A stretch of 64,000 nt of DNA from Kitasatospora purpeofusca (lineage in GTDB: Bacteria; Actinomycetota; Actinomycetes; Streptomycetales; Streptomycetaceae): NCBI RefSeq assembly GCF_000718025.1, contig NZ_JODS01000016.1, forward strand, positions 84,916 through 148,915, written 5' to 3'. The translations under genes were made by a program, and so were the position numbers. Numbering within the stretch: position 1 is the first letter of the stretch; every line of letters starts with the position of its first letter. This document shows positions 42,896 to 52,121 of this stretch, piece after piece. The notes under the pieces are model-generated. The model did not search any database and was not told the DNA's origin. It saw only the letters and a list, made by a program, of their open reading frames with translations.

Positions 42896-43327
42896 TCAGA
42901 CGGAAGGCCTCCGCTGGCCCGGCACTCGTCCGGGGCGCTCGCCGACCGTCGCCGGGTGCTCCTGGAGGACGGTCGCGTGATGCTTCGGCAGCGCCAGGAC
43001 CCGGGTGCAGCCGGCCGCGCTGAGGACCCGGAGCGACAGCCGGATGCGGCCCTCGTCGCTGGAGAAGACCCAGGGGCCCGGTATCAGCAGGAGTCGGTGG
43101 GTGCCGTCGATGACCGCGCGCACGAGTGTCTCGAACTGCGGTCGGGACCGGTGGCCCCACGAGGACGGGTGGACGTCGTCGAGGTAGAACACCGGAGCGG
43201 GCAGTCCGAGGCGGGCGGCGAAGTGCCTGAGGGCTTCGCCGTCGCCGTACGCCGTCCTCGGGTTCCTCGGGGGGCGGCACAGGTAGGCGGCCGGCTGCAG
43301 GGTGGGGGAGTTGTCGGATACGCGCAT
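42896..43327 (-). CDS. resolvase-like hypothetical protein
   Basis: 143 aa from ATG 43327 (GTGGAGCC upstream). The pattern AYLCRPPRNPRTAYGDGEALRHFAARLG, then YLDDVHPSSWG and ETLVRAVIDGTHRLLLIPG, resembles the N-terminal resolvase/serine-recombinase fold, in which a strand is followed by a cofactor-free alpha/beta core. The catalytic Ser is not at the expected position, so it is probably not an active recombinase. Similar small proteins are common in Streptomyces accessory regions. Function is unknown. Confidence 0.5.
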   Translation of the reverse strand: MRVSDNSPTLQPAAYLCRPPRNPRTAYGDGEALRHFAARLGLPAPVFYLDDVHPSSWGHRSRPQFETLVRAVIDGTHRLLLIPGPWVFSSDEGRIRLSLRVLSAAGCTRVLALPKHHATVLQEHPATVGERPGRVPGQRRPSV

Positions 43328-44000
43328 GGGCTGGCTCCACGGGATTCGAGGAGATGCCGGACCCGGAGGGGGTCCGGTCGTGCGGGCGGACGGCCGATCA
43401 CGGTCCCGGCGGCGTTTCCGCCCCGGCTCTCCCGTTGTGATCGGCCTTGCGGTGAAGAATACCCGGCCGATTCGGACATTCAAGAGAATGGACTCCGATG
43501 GTGGTCATTGGGTATTCGACTCTTCGCCGGGGAAATGGTGGGGAAATGATGGGTAGTGGTCCGCCGGCGAATGCGGAGCAGAGGGTGGGGGGCGGTTGCA
43601 GGTACCGCCCGGTGTCGGCGCCAGTGCCGATGGAGCGGCCCGGCCCGGTGCGGGGGAATTTCCGGACGTGGCCCCGCCGGTCGTTCCGCGGAATCCGTCG
43701 CGGAAGGGATACGTGCGGGATCGGTGCCTCGCGGTGAATCCCCGGCCTCGACGGCCGGAAAGTCCGCGGGTGTTTCTTTGCGAGCACGACAACCAGCGAT
43801 CCGCACCGGCGAAATGTGAGGGGGACACAGCGGGCGGCGAATGCAGCGCGCTTTCGGGCGCCCACCGCTCGTGACGGCCGGTGCCCGGTCGGACGGTCGG
43901 ACGGTCGGACGGCGGAGCACCGGCACGCAGGCGTCCGCGGTGCCGGGGCACAGGCCGGCGGGCGCCGTGACGTGCTGCGGTCGGGGCGCCCGCCGAAGGA
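43328..44000. other. intergenic with an 8-bp tandem repeat
   Basis: About 670 bp without a supportable gene. It has an AT-richer part around 43450-43560 that probably holds the promoter of the minus-strand gene, and three 8-bp units CGGTCGGA at 43886-43909. Confidence 0.5.
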
Positions 44001-45002
44001 TCAGGTGATGTCGTCCAGGCGCGCCCGGTGTTCCTGGTGCTCCGGGTGTTCCTGGCGCGGCAGGTGCACCTCGACGCTCGCGGACGGCTGGGTGGAGGCC
44101 TCGACGGCCGCCACCGCCGGTACCGGCCGCACCGTGAGGTCGACCTCCGAGGCCTCGTCGTCGTCGAGCCCGAGGTCGGGGTTGCGCCGGGCCTTGCGGC
44201 GGTCGTTGGCCACCGCGATCCCGCAGGCGAGGAAGTACAGGGCCCAGATCGGCGCGGCCAGCGCCAGCATGCTCAGCGGGTCGACGCTCGGGGTGGCGAA
44301 CGCCGCGAAGACGGTGATGCCCATCACCATGCCGCGCCACCAGCCGAGCAGTCGCTTGCCGGTGACGATGCCGGTCAGGTTGAGCATGACCAGCAGCAGC
44401 GGGAACTCGAAGGCCAGGCCGAAGACCAGGACCAGCCGGGTGGCGATGTCGAAGTAGTCGTCGGGCGGCAGGATCGGTGTGGTGTTGTCGGGGGTGAACG
44501 ACATGAGCATCCGGACCGTCGTCGGCAGCAGCACCATCGCCAGGCCGACCCCGGCCAGGAACAGCGGGGCGCCGCAGGCGACGAAGATCCGGGTGTACTT
44601 GCGCTCGTTGCGGTGCAGACCGGGCGCGACGAAGGCCCAGACCTGGTAGAGCCAGACCGGGACGGTGGCCACCACGCCGGTGGTCAGGGCGACCTTGAGC
44701 ATCCAGTTGAAGCCGGCGGTGAGGCCGATGGTCGAGACCTGCGCGCACTTCTCCTTGCCCGCGGCGAGGATCTCCGGGGTGCAGCGGAGCGGCTGCAGCA
44801 GGAAGTCCTCGATCCTCTTGTGGAAGACCAGCGCGACGACCGTGAACAGCACGATCGCCAGGACCGACTTGGCCACCCGGTTGCGCAGCTCCCGCAGGTG
44901 GTCGGCGAGGGCCATCCGGCCCTCGGGGTCCTTGGACGCCTTGGGCGCCTTGGGCGCGCCGAGCGCCTTGGACGTCTTCGCTACCTTGATCAGCTTGCTC
45001 AA
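44001..45002 (-). CDS. tatC: TatC twin-arginine translocase subunit
   Basis: 333 aa from TTG 45002 (GAGG 7 nt upstream; the frame stays open to 45191, so a longer form cannot be excluded). The TatC signature is clear: MALADHLRELRNRVAKSVLAI, then LTAGFNWMLKVALTTGVVATVPVWLYQVWAFVAPGL with EF motif LAFEFPLLLVMLN and GWWRGMVMGITVFAAFATPSVDPLSM. It has six membrane helices and binds the RR signal peptide with TatB. The C-terminal tail is acidic and low-complexity. No tatA/tatB neighbours. The canonical streptomycete tatC lies with tatA near proteasome genes, so this may be a second copy serving secreted glycosidases here. Confidence 0.9.
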   Translation of the reverse strand: MSKLIKVAKTSKALGAPKAPKASKDPEGRMALADHLRELRNRVAKSVLAIVLFTVVALVFHKRIEDFLLQPLRCTPEILAAGKEKCAQVSTIGLTAGFNWMLKVALTTGVVATVPVWLYQVWAFVAPGLHRNERKYTRIFVACGAPLFLAGVGLAMVLLPTTVRMLMSFTPDNTTPILPPDDYFDIATRLVLVFGLAFEFPLLLVMLNLTGIVTGKRLLGWWRGMVMGITVFAAFATPSVDPLSMLALAAPIWALYFLACGIAVANDRRKARRNPDLGLDDDEASEVDLTVRPVPAVAAVEASTQPSASVEVHLPRQEHPEHQEHRARLDDIT

Positions 45003-45243
45003 CCCGGACCTCGGCTGGTGTTCGGAGGCCCGCCCGTCGGCAGGCCCCGGGCGGATCCGCGCCGAGGCGGGACCGGACAAGGAGCTCGCGGCGCCGCCGG
45101 CCCGCGGGCGACGGCCCGCGGTGGTGTTGATGGTCCGGACGGGAGCGCCGCCGGTACGCGAAGTCTGCGGGCTGCCCGGTCCGCCCGTCAATGCTCCCTT
45201 CCGGTGGGACCGTCCCGGCTGCCCGGAAGCTTGCCACGGGGTC

Positions 45244-45261
45244 GATGGTTACGTAAACATA
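45244..45261. promoter_or_regulatory. LacI-type operator, site 1
   Basis: GATGGTTACGTAAACATA matches 48422-48439 (GATGATTACGTAAACATC) in 16 of 18 positions. It lies 58 bp before the GH35 start and centres on TTACGTAA. Confidence 0.85.
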
Positions 45262-45318
45262 TTCGAAGGGGCAGGCCCACTGCCGCACCGCACCCCTTCC
45301 CACAGGAGCAAGACGCGC

Positions 45319-47070
45319 ATGCCCGTTCTCCAGACAGACCAGGCCGGTTTCCTGCTCGACGGCCAACCCTTCCGGCTGCTGTCCGGTGGGCTCCACTACT
45401 TCCGGGTCCACCCCGCGCAGTGGGCGGACCGGCTGCACAAGGCCCGGCTGATGGGCCTCAACACCGTGGAGACCTACGTGCCCTGGAACCTCCACCAGCC
45501 CCGGCCGGAGCAGTTCCGGCTGGACGGCGGGCTCGACCTGCCCCGGTTCGTCGAACTGGCCGCCGCCGAGGGTCTGCACGTCCTGCTGCGCCCCGGCCCC
45601 TACATCTGCGCCGAGTGGGAGGGCGGCGGCCTCCCGTCCTGGCTGCTCGCCGAACCCGACATCCGGCTGCGCTCCCGCGACCCCCGGTTCCTGGCCGCCG
45701 TGGACGACTACTTCCGCCGCCTGCTCACCCCGCTCCTGCCCCACCTGGCCTCGCGGGGCGGCCCGATCCTGGCCGTCCAGGTGGAGAACGAGTACGGGGC
45801 GTTCGGCGAGGACACCGCGTACCTGGAACACCTCGCCGACTCGCTGCGACGCTGCGGGATCGACGTGCCGCTGTTCACCTGCGACCAGCCGTCGGACCTC
45901 GAACGCGGCGCGCTGCCCGGCGTGCTCGCCACGGCCAACTTCGGCAGCCGCGCCGCCGAGCACCTGGCCGAGCTGCGCCGCAAGCGGCCCGACTCGCCGC
46001 TGCTGACCACGGAGTTCTGGATCGGCTGGTTCGACCGCTGGGGTGCCGGGCACGTGGTCCGCGACCCGGACGACGCGGCCCGCGAGCTGGACGAGCTCCT
46101 CTCCGCCGGCGCCTCGGTCAACTTCTACATGTTCCACGGCGGCACCAACTTCGGTTTCACCAACGGCGCCAACGACAAGCACACCTACCGGCCGACCGTG
46201 ACCTCCTACGACTACGACGCGCCGCTCGACGAGGCCGGGGACCCGACCGCGAAGTACCACGCCTTCCGCGAGGTCATCGCCAAGCACGCCCCCGTGCCCG
46301 AGGAGCCGGTGCCCGCGCGCGGCCCCAAGCTCGCCCTCCCCCCGGTCGTGCTCGGTGAGAGCGCCGAACTGCTGCCGAACGCCGCCGCCCTGGCACCGGC
46401 CGTCCGCTCGCCCCGGCCGCTCACCATGGAGGAACTGGCACAGGACTTCGGCTTCGTGCTCTACGAGACCGTGCTGCCGGCCGCCGGCCCGGTCCTGCTG
46501 GAGGTCGAGCAGGTCCGCGACCGCGCCCAGGTCTTCGTCGACGGGCGGCCCGTGGGCGTCCTGGAGCGGGAGAACCACGAGCACGCCCTGGCCTTCACCG
46601 CCCCCGCCGCCGGGAGCACCCTCACCGTCCTGGTGGAGAACCAGGGGCGGGTCAACTACGGCCCCGGCATCCACGACCGCAAGGGACTGCTGGGCAAGGT
46701 CCTGCTCGACGGGGCCGAACCCGCCGAATGGAGCTGCCGCCCGCTCCCGTTGAGCAGCCTGGCGGACGTGCCCTTCGCCGCCGGTGCGCCGACGCCCGTC
46801 GGGCCCGCCTTCCACCGCGGCGGCTTCGAGGTCGCCGCGCCCGCCGACACCTTCCTCCACCTGGAGGGCTGGACCAAGGGCAACGCCTGGGTCAACGGCT
46901 TCCCGCTCGGCCGCTACTGGTCCCGGGGGCCGCAGCGTTCGCTGTACGTGCCCGCACCGGTCCTGCGGGCCGGGACCAACGAGGTCGTGGTGCTCGAACT
47001 CCACTCCGCGCACCGCGCCCGCACGGTCGAGTTCCGCGGGACGCCGGACCTCGGCCCGATCGGGGAGTGA
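45319..47070 (+). CDS. GH35 beta-galactosidase
   Basis: 583 aa; CAGGAG 10 nt before ATG; no signal peptide, so cytoplasmic. The GH35 barrel contains LLSGGLHYFRVHPAQWADRLHKARLMGLNTVETYVPWN, LRPGPYICAEWEGGGLPSWL, the acid/base Glu158 in QVENEYGAFG and the nucleophile Glu232 in TTEFWIGWFDRWG. YMFHGGTNFGFTNG is a family signature. C-terminal beta-sandwich domains end WVNGFPLGRYWSRGPQ. It releases galactose from imported galacto-oligosaccharides. Controlled by the TTACGTAA operator shared with the LacI/importer promoter, so both belong to one regulon. Confidence 0.94.
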   Translation: MPVLQTDQAGFLLDGQPFRLLSGGLHYFRVHPAQWADRLHKARLMGLNTVETYVPWNLHQPRPEQFRLDGGLDLPRFVELAAAEGLHVLLRPGPYICAEWEGGGLPSWLLAEPDIRLRSRDPRFLAAVDDYFRRLLTPLLPHLASRGGPILAVQVENEYGAFGEDTAYLEHLADSLRRCGIDVPLFTCDQPSDLERGALPGVLATANFGSRAAEHLAELRRKRPDSPLLTTEFWIGWFDRWGAGHVVRDPDDAARELDELLSAGASVNFYMFHGGTNFGFTNGANDKHTYRPTVTSYDYDAPLDEAGDPTAKYHAFREVIAKHAPVPEEPVPARGPKLALPPVVLGESAELLPNAAALAPAVRSPRPLTMEELAQDFGFVLYETVLPAAGPVLLEVEQVRDRAQVFVDGRPVGVLERENHEHALAFTAPAAGSTLTVLVENQGRVNYGPGIHDRKGLLGKVLLDGAEPAEWSCRPLPLSSLADVPFAAGAPTPVGPAFHRGGFEVAAPADTFLHLEGWTKGNAWVNGFPLGRYWSRGPQRSLYVPAPVLRAGTNEVVVLELHSAHRARTVEFRGTPDLGPIGE

Positions 47071-47074
47071 CGGG

Positions 47075-47120
47075 GGAGCGGCCGGACGACGGGTTGTGCG
47101 ACCCGGCGTCCGGCCGCTCC
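47075..47120. terminator. hairpin between convergent GH35 and lacI-type genes
   Basis: GGAGCGGCCGGAC and GTCCGGCCGCTCC pair perfectly over 13 bp, with an inner CGGGT/ACCCG stem. Starts 4 bp after the GH35 stop. Confidence 0.9.
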
Positions 47121-47182
47121 GGAGGGCCGCCGGTCGGTCGGCCCGTGGGACGCGTCCTTCGGCGCCCCTGTCAGCGCCCCCG

Positions 47183-48352
47183 TCAGCGCCGCCCGCCCGG
47201 CCTCTGCCGAGTCACGGCGGCGCCCGGCCGCGGGGCCGCCGTGCTCGCCCGCTCGACCAGGGTGGTCGGCACCAGCCGGACGCCCGTCACCGTCTCGCCG
47301 CGCAGCTCCCGCAGCGCCGCGTCCACGCACAACTCGCCGACCCGGGCGAAGTCCTGACGCATCGTCGTCAGCGGCGGAATGAAGGAGGCCGCCTCCGGGA
47401 TGTCGTCGAAGCCGACCACGCTCACGTCCTGCGGGACCCGCAGGCCCCGCTCGTGGAAGGCCCGCAGCACGCCCAGGGCCATCTGGTCGTTGGCGACGAA
47501 CACGGCGGTGCAGTCGGCCTGTTCGGCGAGCCGCAGCCCTGCCCGGTACCCGGACTCGGGCGTCCAGTCGCCGCGCTGCGCCGGCGGCACCCGTCGTCCC
47601 TCCTCGCGCAGCACCGCCTGCCAGGCGTCCGACCGGCGGTCCGCCGCGAAGGACTCCTCGGGGCCCGAGACATGCCAGACCGTCTCGTGCCCGAGGTCGA
47701 GCAGGTGCTGCACGGCGGTGCGGGCGCCCTGCCGCTGGTCGGTGTCGACGACGGGGAAGCGCCCGGTGGCGTCGGAGTCGACCACGACCACCTTGACGTG
47801 CGGCGGCAGGGTCAACGCGGTCGTGTCGAGCAGGTGCACCTCCATGATGAGGACGACGGCGTCGACGGCCAGCTCGTCGAGCCGGGTGAAGGCGCCGCGG
47901 ACGTTGTCCTGCGTCGGGGCGTCGAGGGGGATCAGGGTGACGGCGTAGCCGGCGCGGGCGGCCGAGCCCGCGATCGCCTCCAGGGTCCGGACGTTGCCGG
48001 TGCTGGAGAGGCCCATGGTGATCACGCCGATCGCCCGGAACTCCCCGCGCTTGAGGGCGCGGGCGGCGCTGTTGGGCCGGTAGCCGAGCTCCTTCATGGC
48101 GTCCAGGACCTTCTGGCGGGTGCTGTCGATGACGGCCGGGTCGCCGTTGGAGACGCGCGAGACCGTCTGCGAGGAGACCCCGGCGAGGGCGGCGACGTCC
48201 GCCATCGAGACCCGGCGGGCCCGGCCCCGGCCGCGCCCGCCGCCGGCTGTCCCGCCGGCCTCCCCGTCGGTCGCCCGGCCTGCCTCCGAGCCGGATCCCG
48301 CGCCCCCCGCGCCCGTGCCGGCCGACCGGTCGCTCGTCTGCATGCCCCTCAC
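47183..48352 (-). CDS. LacI-family transcriptional regulator (galactoside regulon)
   Basis: About 389 aa from GTG 48352 (GAGAGGAA upstream); ATG 48343 is an alternative three codons later. A Gly-rich N-terminal extension of about 45 residues precedes the HTH: SMADVAALAGVSSQTVSRVSNGDP, hinge VLDAMKELGYRPNSAARALKRGE. Effector domain with VFVANDQMALGVLRAFHE and SVVGFDDIPEAASFIPPLTTMRQD. It is divergent from the ABC importer with operator 48422-48439 between, and another copy at 45244 before GH35, so it very likely represses all three. Confidence 0.92.
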   Translation of the reverse strand: MRGMQTSDRSAGTGAGGAGSGSEAGRATDGEAGGTAGGGRGRGRARRVSMADVAALAGVSSQTVSRVSNGDPAVIDSTRQKVLDAMKELGYRPNSAARALKRGEFRAIGVITMGLSSTGNVRTLEAIAGSAARAGYAVTLIPLDAPTQDNVRGAFTRLDELAVDAVVLIMEVHLLDTTALTLPPHVKVVVVDSDATGRFPVVDTDQRQGARTAVQHLLDLGHETVWHVSGPEESFAADRRSDAWQAVLREEGRRVPPAQRGDWTPESGYRAGLRLAEQADCTAVFVANDQMALGVLRAFHERGLRVPQDVSVVGFDDIPEAASFIPPLTTMRQDFARVGELCVDAALRELRGETVTGVRLVPTTLVERASTAAPRPGAAVTRQRPGGRR

Positions 48353-48421
48353 CGGATTCCTCTCGTTCGTCTCTGCTTCGTGCTTGACGCTCCTCATCGG
48401 GAGTGCCACGATCGCCACACC

Positions 48422-48439
48422 GATGATTACGTAAACATC
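48422..48439. promoter_or_regulatory. LacI-type operator, site 2
   Basis: GATGATTACGTAAACATC is a near-perfect palindrome (GATG...CATC arms around TTACGTAA) in the divergent promoter between the regulator and the importer. Confidence 0.88.
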
Positions 48440-48541
48440 CTTCGTTGGCCAGTCGCCGCGGAGCCGTTCACCGGTCCCCGGGCACTCGCCACCCGTCCTC
48501 CGCCACCGCACTTTCCGGTCACCGATGCAAGGACCCCCGCC

Positions 48542-49471
48542 ATGACGCTCCTTTCGACGCGCGCGACGGAAGCACCACCCCCGCGCCGACCACGTCCCCG
48601 CCTCCGGCTGCGCAAGGAGGCCCTCGTGGGCTGGGGGTTCGCCGGCCCGTTCGTCGCGGTGTTCGGCCTCGTCCTCCTCGCCCCGATCGGGTACGCGCTG
48701 TACCTGAGCCTCTTCAAGGACCGGCTCATCGGGGGCACCTCCTTCGTCGGCCTCGAGAACTACGGCGAGGCGCTCGCCGACACCCGCTTCTGGGAGGGCC
48801 TGGCCAGGGTAGGGCTCTTCCTGCTGGTCCAGGTGCCCGTGATGCTGGGTGTCGCGCTGCTGGTCGCACTCGCGATCGACAGCGGCCGACTCTACGGCAG
48901 GACGTTCTTCCGGGTCGCGGTGTTCCTCCCGTACGCCGTCCCCGCCGTCGTCGCCAGCCTGATCTGGGGCTTCATGTACGGCACCCGCTTCGGCCTGGTC
49001 GGCAACATCAACGACGCCCTCGGCGTCACCCTGCCCGACCCGCTCTCGCCGTCCCTGGTCCTCGCCTCCATCGGCAACATCGTGACCTGGGAGTTCGTCG
49101 GCTACAACATGCTGATCTTCTACTCCGCCCTCAAGGTCGTCCCCCGCTCGCTCTACGAGGCGGCGGCGATCGACGGCGCGGGGGAGTGGCGGGTGATCGC
49201 CTCCGTCAAACTCCCGGCCATCCGCAGCTCGCTGGTCATCGCGACGATCTTCTCGATCATCGGCAGCTTCCAGCTCTTCAACGAGCCGAGCATCCTCCAG
49301 AAGCTCGCCCCCAACGCGATCACCAGCGACTTCACCCCCAACCTCTACACCTACTCGCTGTCCTTCGCGGGCCAGCAGCACAACTACGCGGCCACCGTGG
49401 CCATCGTGATGGGCGTGATCACCGCGGTCATCGCCTACACCGTCCAGCTGCGCGGCATGCGGAAGGGCTGA
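48542..49471 (+). CDS. sugar ABC transporter permease (MalF/LacF-like)
   Basis: 309 aa. A basic Pro/Arg-rich N-terminus, then helices starting GWGFAGPFVAVFGLVLLAPIGYALYLSLF. The EAA loop is SLYEAAAIDGAGEWRVIASVKLPAIRSS, and the last helix segment ends YTVQLRGMRKG. Forms the translocation pore with the next product. It is the first gene of the operon after the shared operator, 4 bp before the second permease gene. Confidence 0.92.
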   Translation: MTLLSTRATEAPPPRRPRPRLRLRKEALVGWGFAGPFVAVFGLVLLAPIGYALYLSLFKDRLIGGTSFVGLENYGEALADTRFWEGLARVGLFLLVQVPVMLGVALLVALAIDSGRLYGRTFFRVAVFLPYAVPAVVASLIWGFMYGTRFGLVGNINDALGVTLPDPLSPSLVLASIGNIVTWEFVGYNMLIFYSALKVVPRSLYEAAAIDGAGEWRVIASVKLPAIRSSLVIATIFSIIGSFQLFNEPSILQKLAPNAITSDFTPNLYTYSLSFAGQQHNYAATVAIVMGVITAVIAYTVQLRGMRKG

Positions 49472-49475
49472 ACCG

Positions 49476-50516
49476 ATGACCACCCCTCCCGTCCCCGCGC
49501 CCGCAGCGGCGGCCACCCCCGCCACCTCCGCGTCCGACTCCACCCCCTCCGTGTCCAGTTCCACCACCGCTGCGTCCATGACCGCACCGGCCGACCGCGC
49601 CACCACCACCGGCGCCCCGTCCGCCGCACGCTCCGATCCGAAGCGCCGCCGGCGGAGCCCCCGCACCCCGCTGAGCCCCCGTCCGAGCGTCCCGCTCACC
49701 CTGGTCACCGCGCTGGTCCTGGTCTACACCCTGCTCCCGCTCGCCTGGCTGTTCATCAACGCGACCAAGGACCAGAAGGGGTTGATGAACTCCTTCGGAC
49801 TCTGGTTCGCCGACGACGTCAACCTGTGGGACAACATCACCCGGACCCTCACCTACGACGACGGCGCCTTCGTCCGCTGGCTGCTCAACACCCTGCTCTA
49901 CGTGGCCGCCGGCGCGGGCGGCGCCACCGTCCTCGCCGTCCTCGGCGGCTACGCGCTCGCCAAGTTCGCCTTCCCGGGCCGCCGGGCGGTCTTCGCGGTC
50001 GTCATCGGGGCCGTGGCCGTACCCGGCACCGCGCTGGCCGTGCCCACCTTCCTGATGTTCAGCAGGATGGGGCTCACCAACACCCCGTGGGCCGTCATCA
50101 TCCCCTCCCTGATCTCCCCGTTCGGCCTCTACCTGATGTGGGTGTTCGCCGCCGAGGCCGTGCCCACGGAACTCCTGGAGGCCGCCCGGATCGACGGCTC
50201 CGGCGAACTGCGCACCTTCTTCCGCATCGCCCTGCCGCTGCTGATGCCGGGGACGGTGACCGTGCTGCTGTTCTCGATGGTCGCGACCTGGAACAACTAC
50301 TTCCTGCCGCTGATCATGATCAAGGACCCTGACTGGTACCCGCTCACCCTCGGGCTCAACGCGTGGAACGCCCAGGCGCAGACCGCCGGCGGCGAACCCG
50401 TCTTCGACATCGTCATCACAGGGTCCCTGCTCACGATCGTCCCGATCGTGGCGGTGTTCCTGCTGCTCCAGCGCTACTGGCAGTCCGGCCTGGCCGCGGG
50501 CAGCGTCAAGGAGTGA
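49476..50516 (+). CDS. sugar ABC transporter permease (MalG/LacG-like)
   Basis: 346 aa. Long Ala/Ser/Thr-rich N-terminal extension of about 65 residues, then six helices from LTLVTALVLVYTLLPLAWLFINAT. The EAA motif is ELLEAARIDGSGELRTFFRIALPLLMPG; WNNYFLPLIMI and the C-terminal GLAAGSVKE are typical. Partner of the preceding permease; ATG follows its stop by 4 bp. The low-complexity extension is longer than usual for the family. Confidence 0.92.
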   Translation: MTTPPVPAPAAAATPATSASDSTPSVSSSTTAASMTAPADRATTTGAPSAARSDPKRRRRSPRTPLSPRPSVPLTLVTALVLVYTLLPLAWLFINATKDQKGLMNSFGLWFADDVNLWDNITRTLTYDDGAFVRWLLNTLLYVAAGAGGATVLAVLGGYALAKFAFPGRRAVFAVVIGAVAVPGTALAVPTFLMFSRMGLTNTPWAVIIPSLISPFGLYLMWVFAAEAVPTELLEAARIDGSGELRTFFRIALPLLMPGTVTVLLFSMVATWNNYFLPLIMIKDPDWYPLTLGLNAWNAQAQTAGGEPVFDIVITGSLLTIVPIVAVFLLLQRYWQSGLAAGSVKE

Positions 50517-50598
50517 CTGCACCACCCTCATAGCTTCCCCTCCCACCTGCACCACCCGCACCGCACCCTCTCCCACCCTCGTCCTCAGGAGCTCCCCC

Positions 50599-51945
50599 AT
50601 GCGTATGCGCACCCCCGTCACCCGCAGACTGCTCGGCGCCGTCGCCGTGGTGTCCGCACTCGCCCTCGGCGCAACGGCCTGCGGCTCCGGCGGCACGGAC
50701 GACGGCTCCGCCTCCGCAGGACCGAAGGACGTCGCCGCCGCGCTGGAGAAGGGCGGCAAGGTGACGGTGTGGGCCTGGGAACCCACGCTGAAGAAGGTCG
50801 CGGAGGACTTCGAGAAGAAGTACCCGAAGGTGGACGTGGAGCTGGTCAACGCGGGCACCGGCGACAAGCAGTACACCGCCCTGCAGAACGCGATCGCGGC
50901 CGGCTCCGGAGCCCCCGACGTGGCGCAGATCGAGTACTACGCCCTCGGCCAGTTCGCGATCGGCAAGTCCGTCGAGAACCTCGCCCCGTACGGAGCGGAC
51001 AAGCTCGCCTCCGGCTTCACCCCCGGCCCGTGGAACGCCGTCCACCGGGACGGGGCCGTCGACGCCCTGCCGATGGACTCCGGCCCCATGGCGCTCTTCT
51101 ACAACAAGAAGGTCTTCGACCAGCACGGCATCGCCGTGCCGACCACCTGGGACGAGTACGTGGAGGCGGCCCGTGCCCTCCACAAGGCCGACCCCAAGCT
51201 CTTCATCACCAACGACACCGGTGACGCGGGCTTCGCCACCAGCCTGATCTGGCAGGCCGGGGGCCGCCCCTACAAGAGCAAGGGCACCGACGTCACCGTC
51301 GACTTCGGCGACCAGGGCACCAGGACGTACGCCGGCACCTGGCAGAAGCTCCTCGACGAGAAGCTGGTCGCGCCGATCAGCTCCTGGAGCGACTCCTGGT
51401 ACAAGGGCCTGGCCGACGGCACGGTGGCCACCCTGGCCATCGGCGCCTGGATGCCGGCCAGCTTCGTCTCCGGTGTGGCGGCCGCGTCCGGCGACTGGCG
51501 GGTCGCCCCGCTCCCGCAGTGGACCAAGGGCGGTACGGCGAGCGCGGAGAACGGCGGCAGCTCGCTGGCCGTGCCGAAGGCAGCCAAGAACAAGGAACTC
51601 GCCTACGCCTTCACCGAGTTCGCCACCACCGGCGCGGGCGCGAGCACCCGGGTCGCCGCCGGGGCCTTCCCCGCGACCCGGGCCGACCTGGAGTCGCCGG
51701 CCTTCCTGGACGCCGACTTCCCGTACTTCGGCGGGCAGCAGGCGAACCGGATCTTCGCGGACTCCGCCCGCAACGTCGGCGCCGACTGGTCCTACCTGCC
51801 CTTCCAGGTGTACGCCAACTCGGTCTTCAACGACACCGTCGGCAAGGCGTACGTCTCCTCCACCACGCTCACGGCCGGCCTGAACGCCTGGCAGGAGACC
51901 AGCGTCAAGTACGGCAAGGACCAGGGGTTCACGGTCAACAAGTAG
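50599..51945 (+). CDS. sugar ABC transporter substrate-binding lipoprotein
   Basis: 448 aa. CAGGAG before ATG. Signal peptide with lipobox ALGATAC (Cys28). Family 1 solute-binding protein: VTVWAWEPTLKKVAEDFEKKYPKV, APDVAQIEYYALGQFAI, DALPMDSGPMALFYNKKVFDQHGI, VPTTWDEYVEAARALHKADPK. Binds an oligosaccharide; galacto-oligosaccharide is likely from the GH35 and shared operator. The preceding 82-bp gap is rich in CCACC repeats. The ATPase is not encoded, as with other streptomycete CUT1 importers. Confidence 0.92.
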   Translation: MRMRTPVTRRLLGAVAVVSALALGATACGSGGTDDGSASAGPKDVAAALEKGGKVTVWAWEPTLKKVAEDFEKKYPKVDVELVNAGTGDKQYTALQNAIAAGSGAPDVAQIEYYALGQFAIGKSVENLAPYGADKLASGFTPGPWNAVHRDGAVDALPMDSGPMALFYNKKVFDQHGIAVPTTWDEYVEAARALHKADPKLFITNDTGDAGFATSLIWQAGGRPYKSKGTDVTVDFGDQGTRTYAGTWQKLLDEKLVAPISSWSDSWYKGLADGTVATLAIGAWMPASFVSGVAAASGDWRVAPLPQWTKGGTASAENGGSSLAVPKAAKNKELAYAFTEFATTGAGASTRVAAGAFPATRADLESPAFLDADFPYFGGQQANRIFADSARNVGADWSYLPFQVYANSVFNDTVGKAYVSSTTLTAGLNAWQETSVKYGKDQGFTVNK

Positions 51946-51972
51946 CCGTCGTAGGCCAGTTGCCGCCCCGTC

Positions 51973-52006
51973 CCCCGCCCTGTCGGTCGACCCCGGCAGG
52001 GCGGGG
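51973..52006 (+). terminator. terminator of the galactoside importer operon
   Basis: CCCCGCCCTG and CAGGGCGGGG form a perfect 10-bp stem around a 14-nt loop, 27 bp after the stop. Confidence 0.8.
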
Positions 52007-52121
52007 CCGATGCCGTCCGGTGTGCGGCTGCCCCAGCGAGGCTCCCCGTGCTGCCCGGTCAACTCCCAGGTGGGCGGCCCGGTCCGGGGAGTACGCCGCC
52101 CCGTTGGTAGCGTGCGTCACC

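Noticed and set aside
43480..47013. 1177-codon minus-strand open frame opposite tatC and GH35
   Set aside because: It is a frame shadow of high-GC coding. Real TatC and GH35 motifs lie in other frames, and this frame has no recognisable domain.
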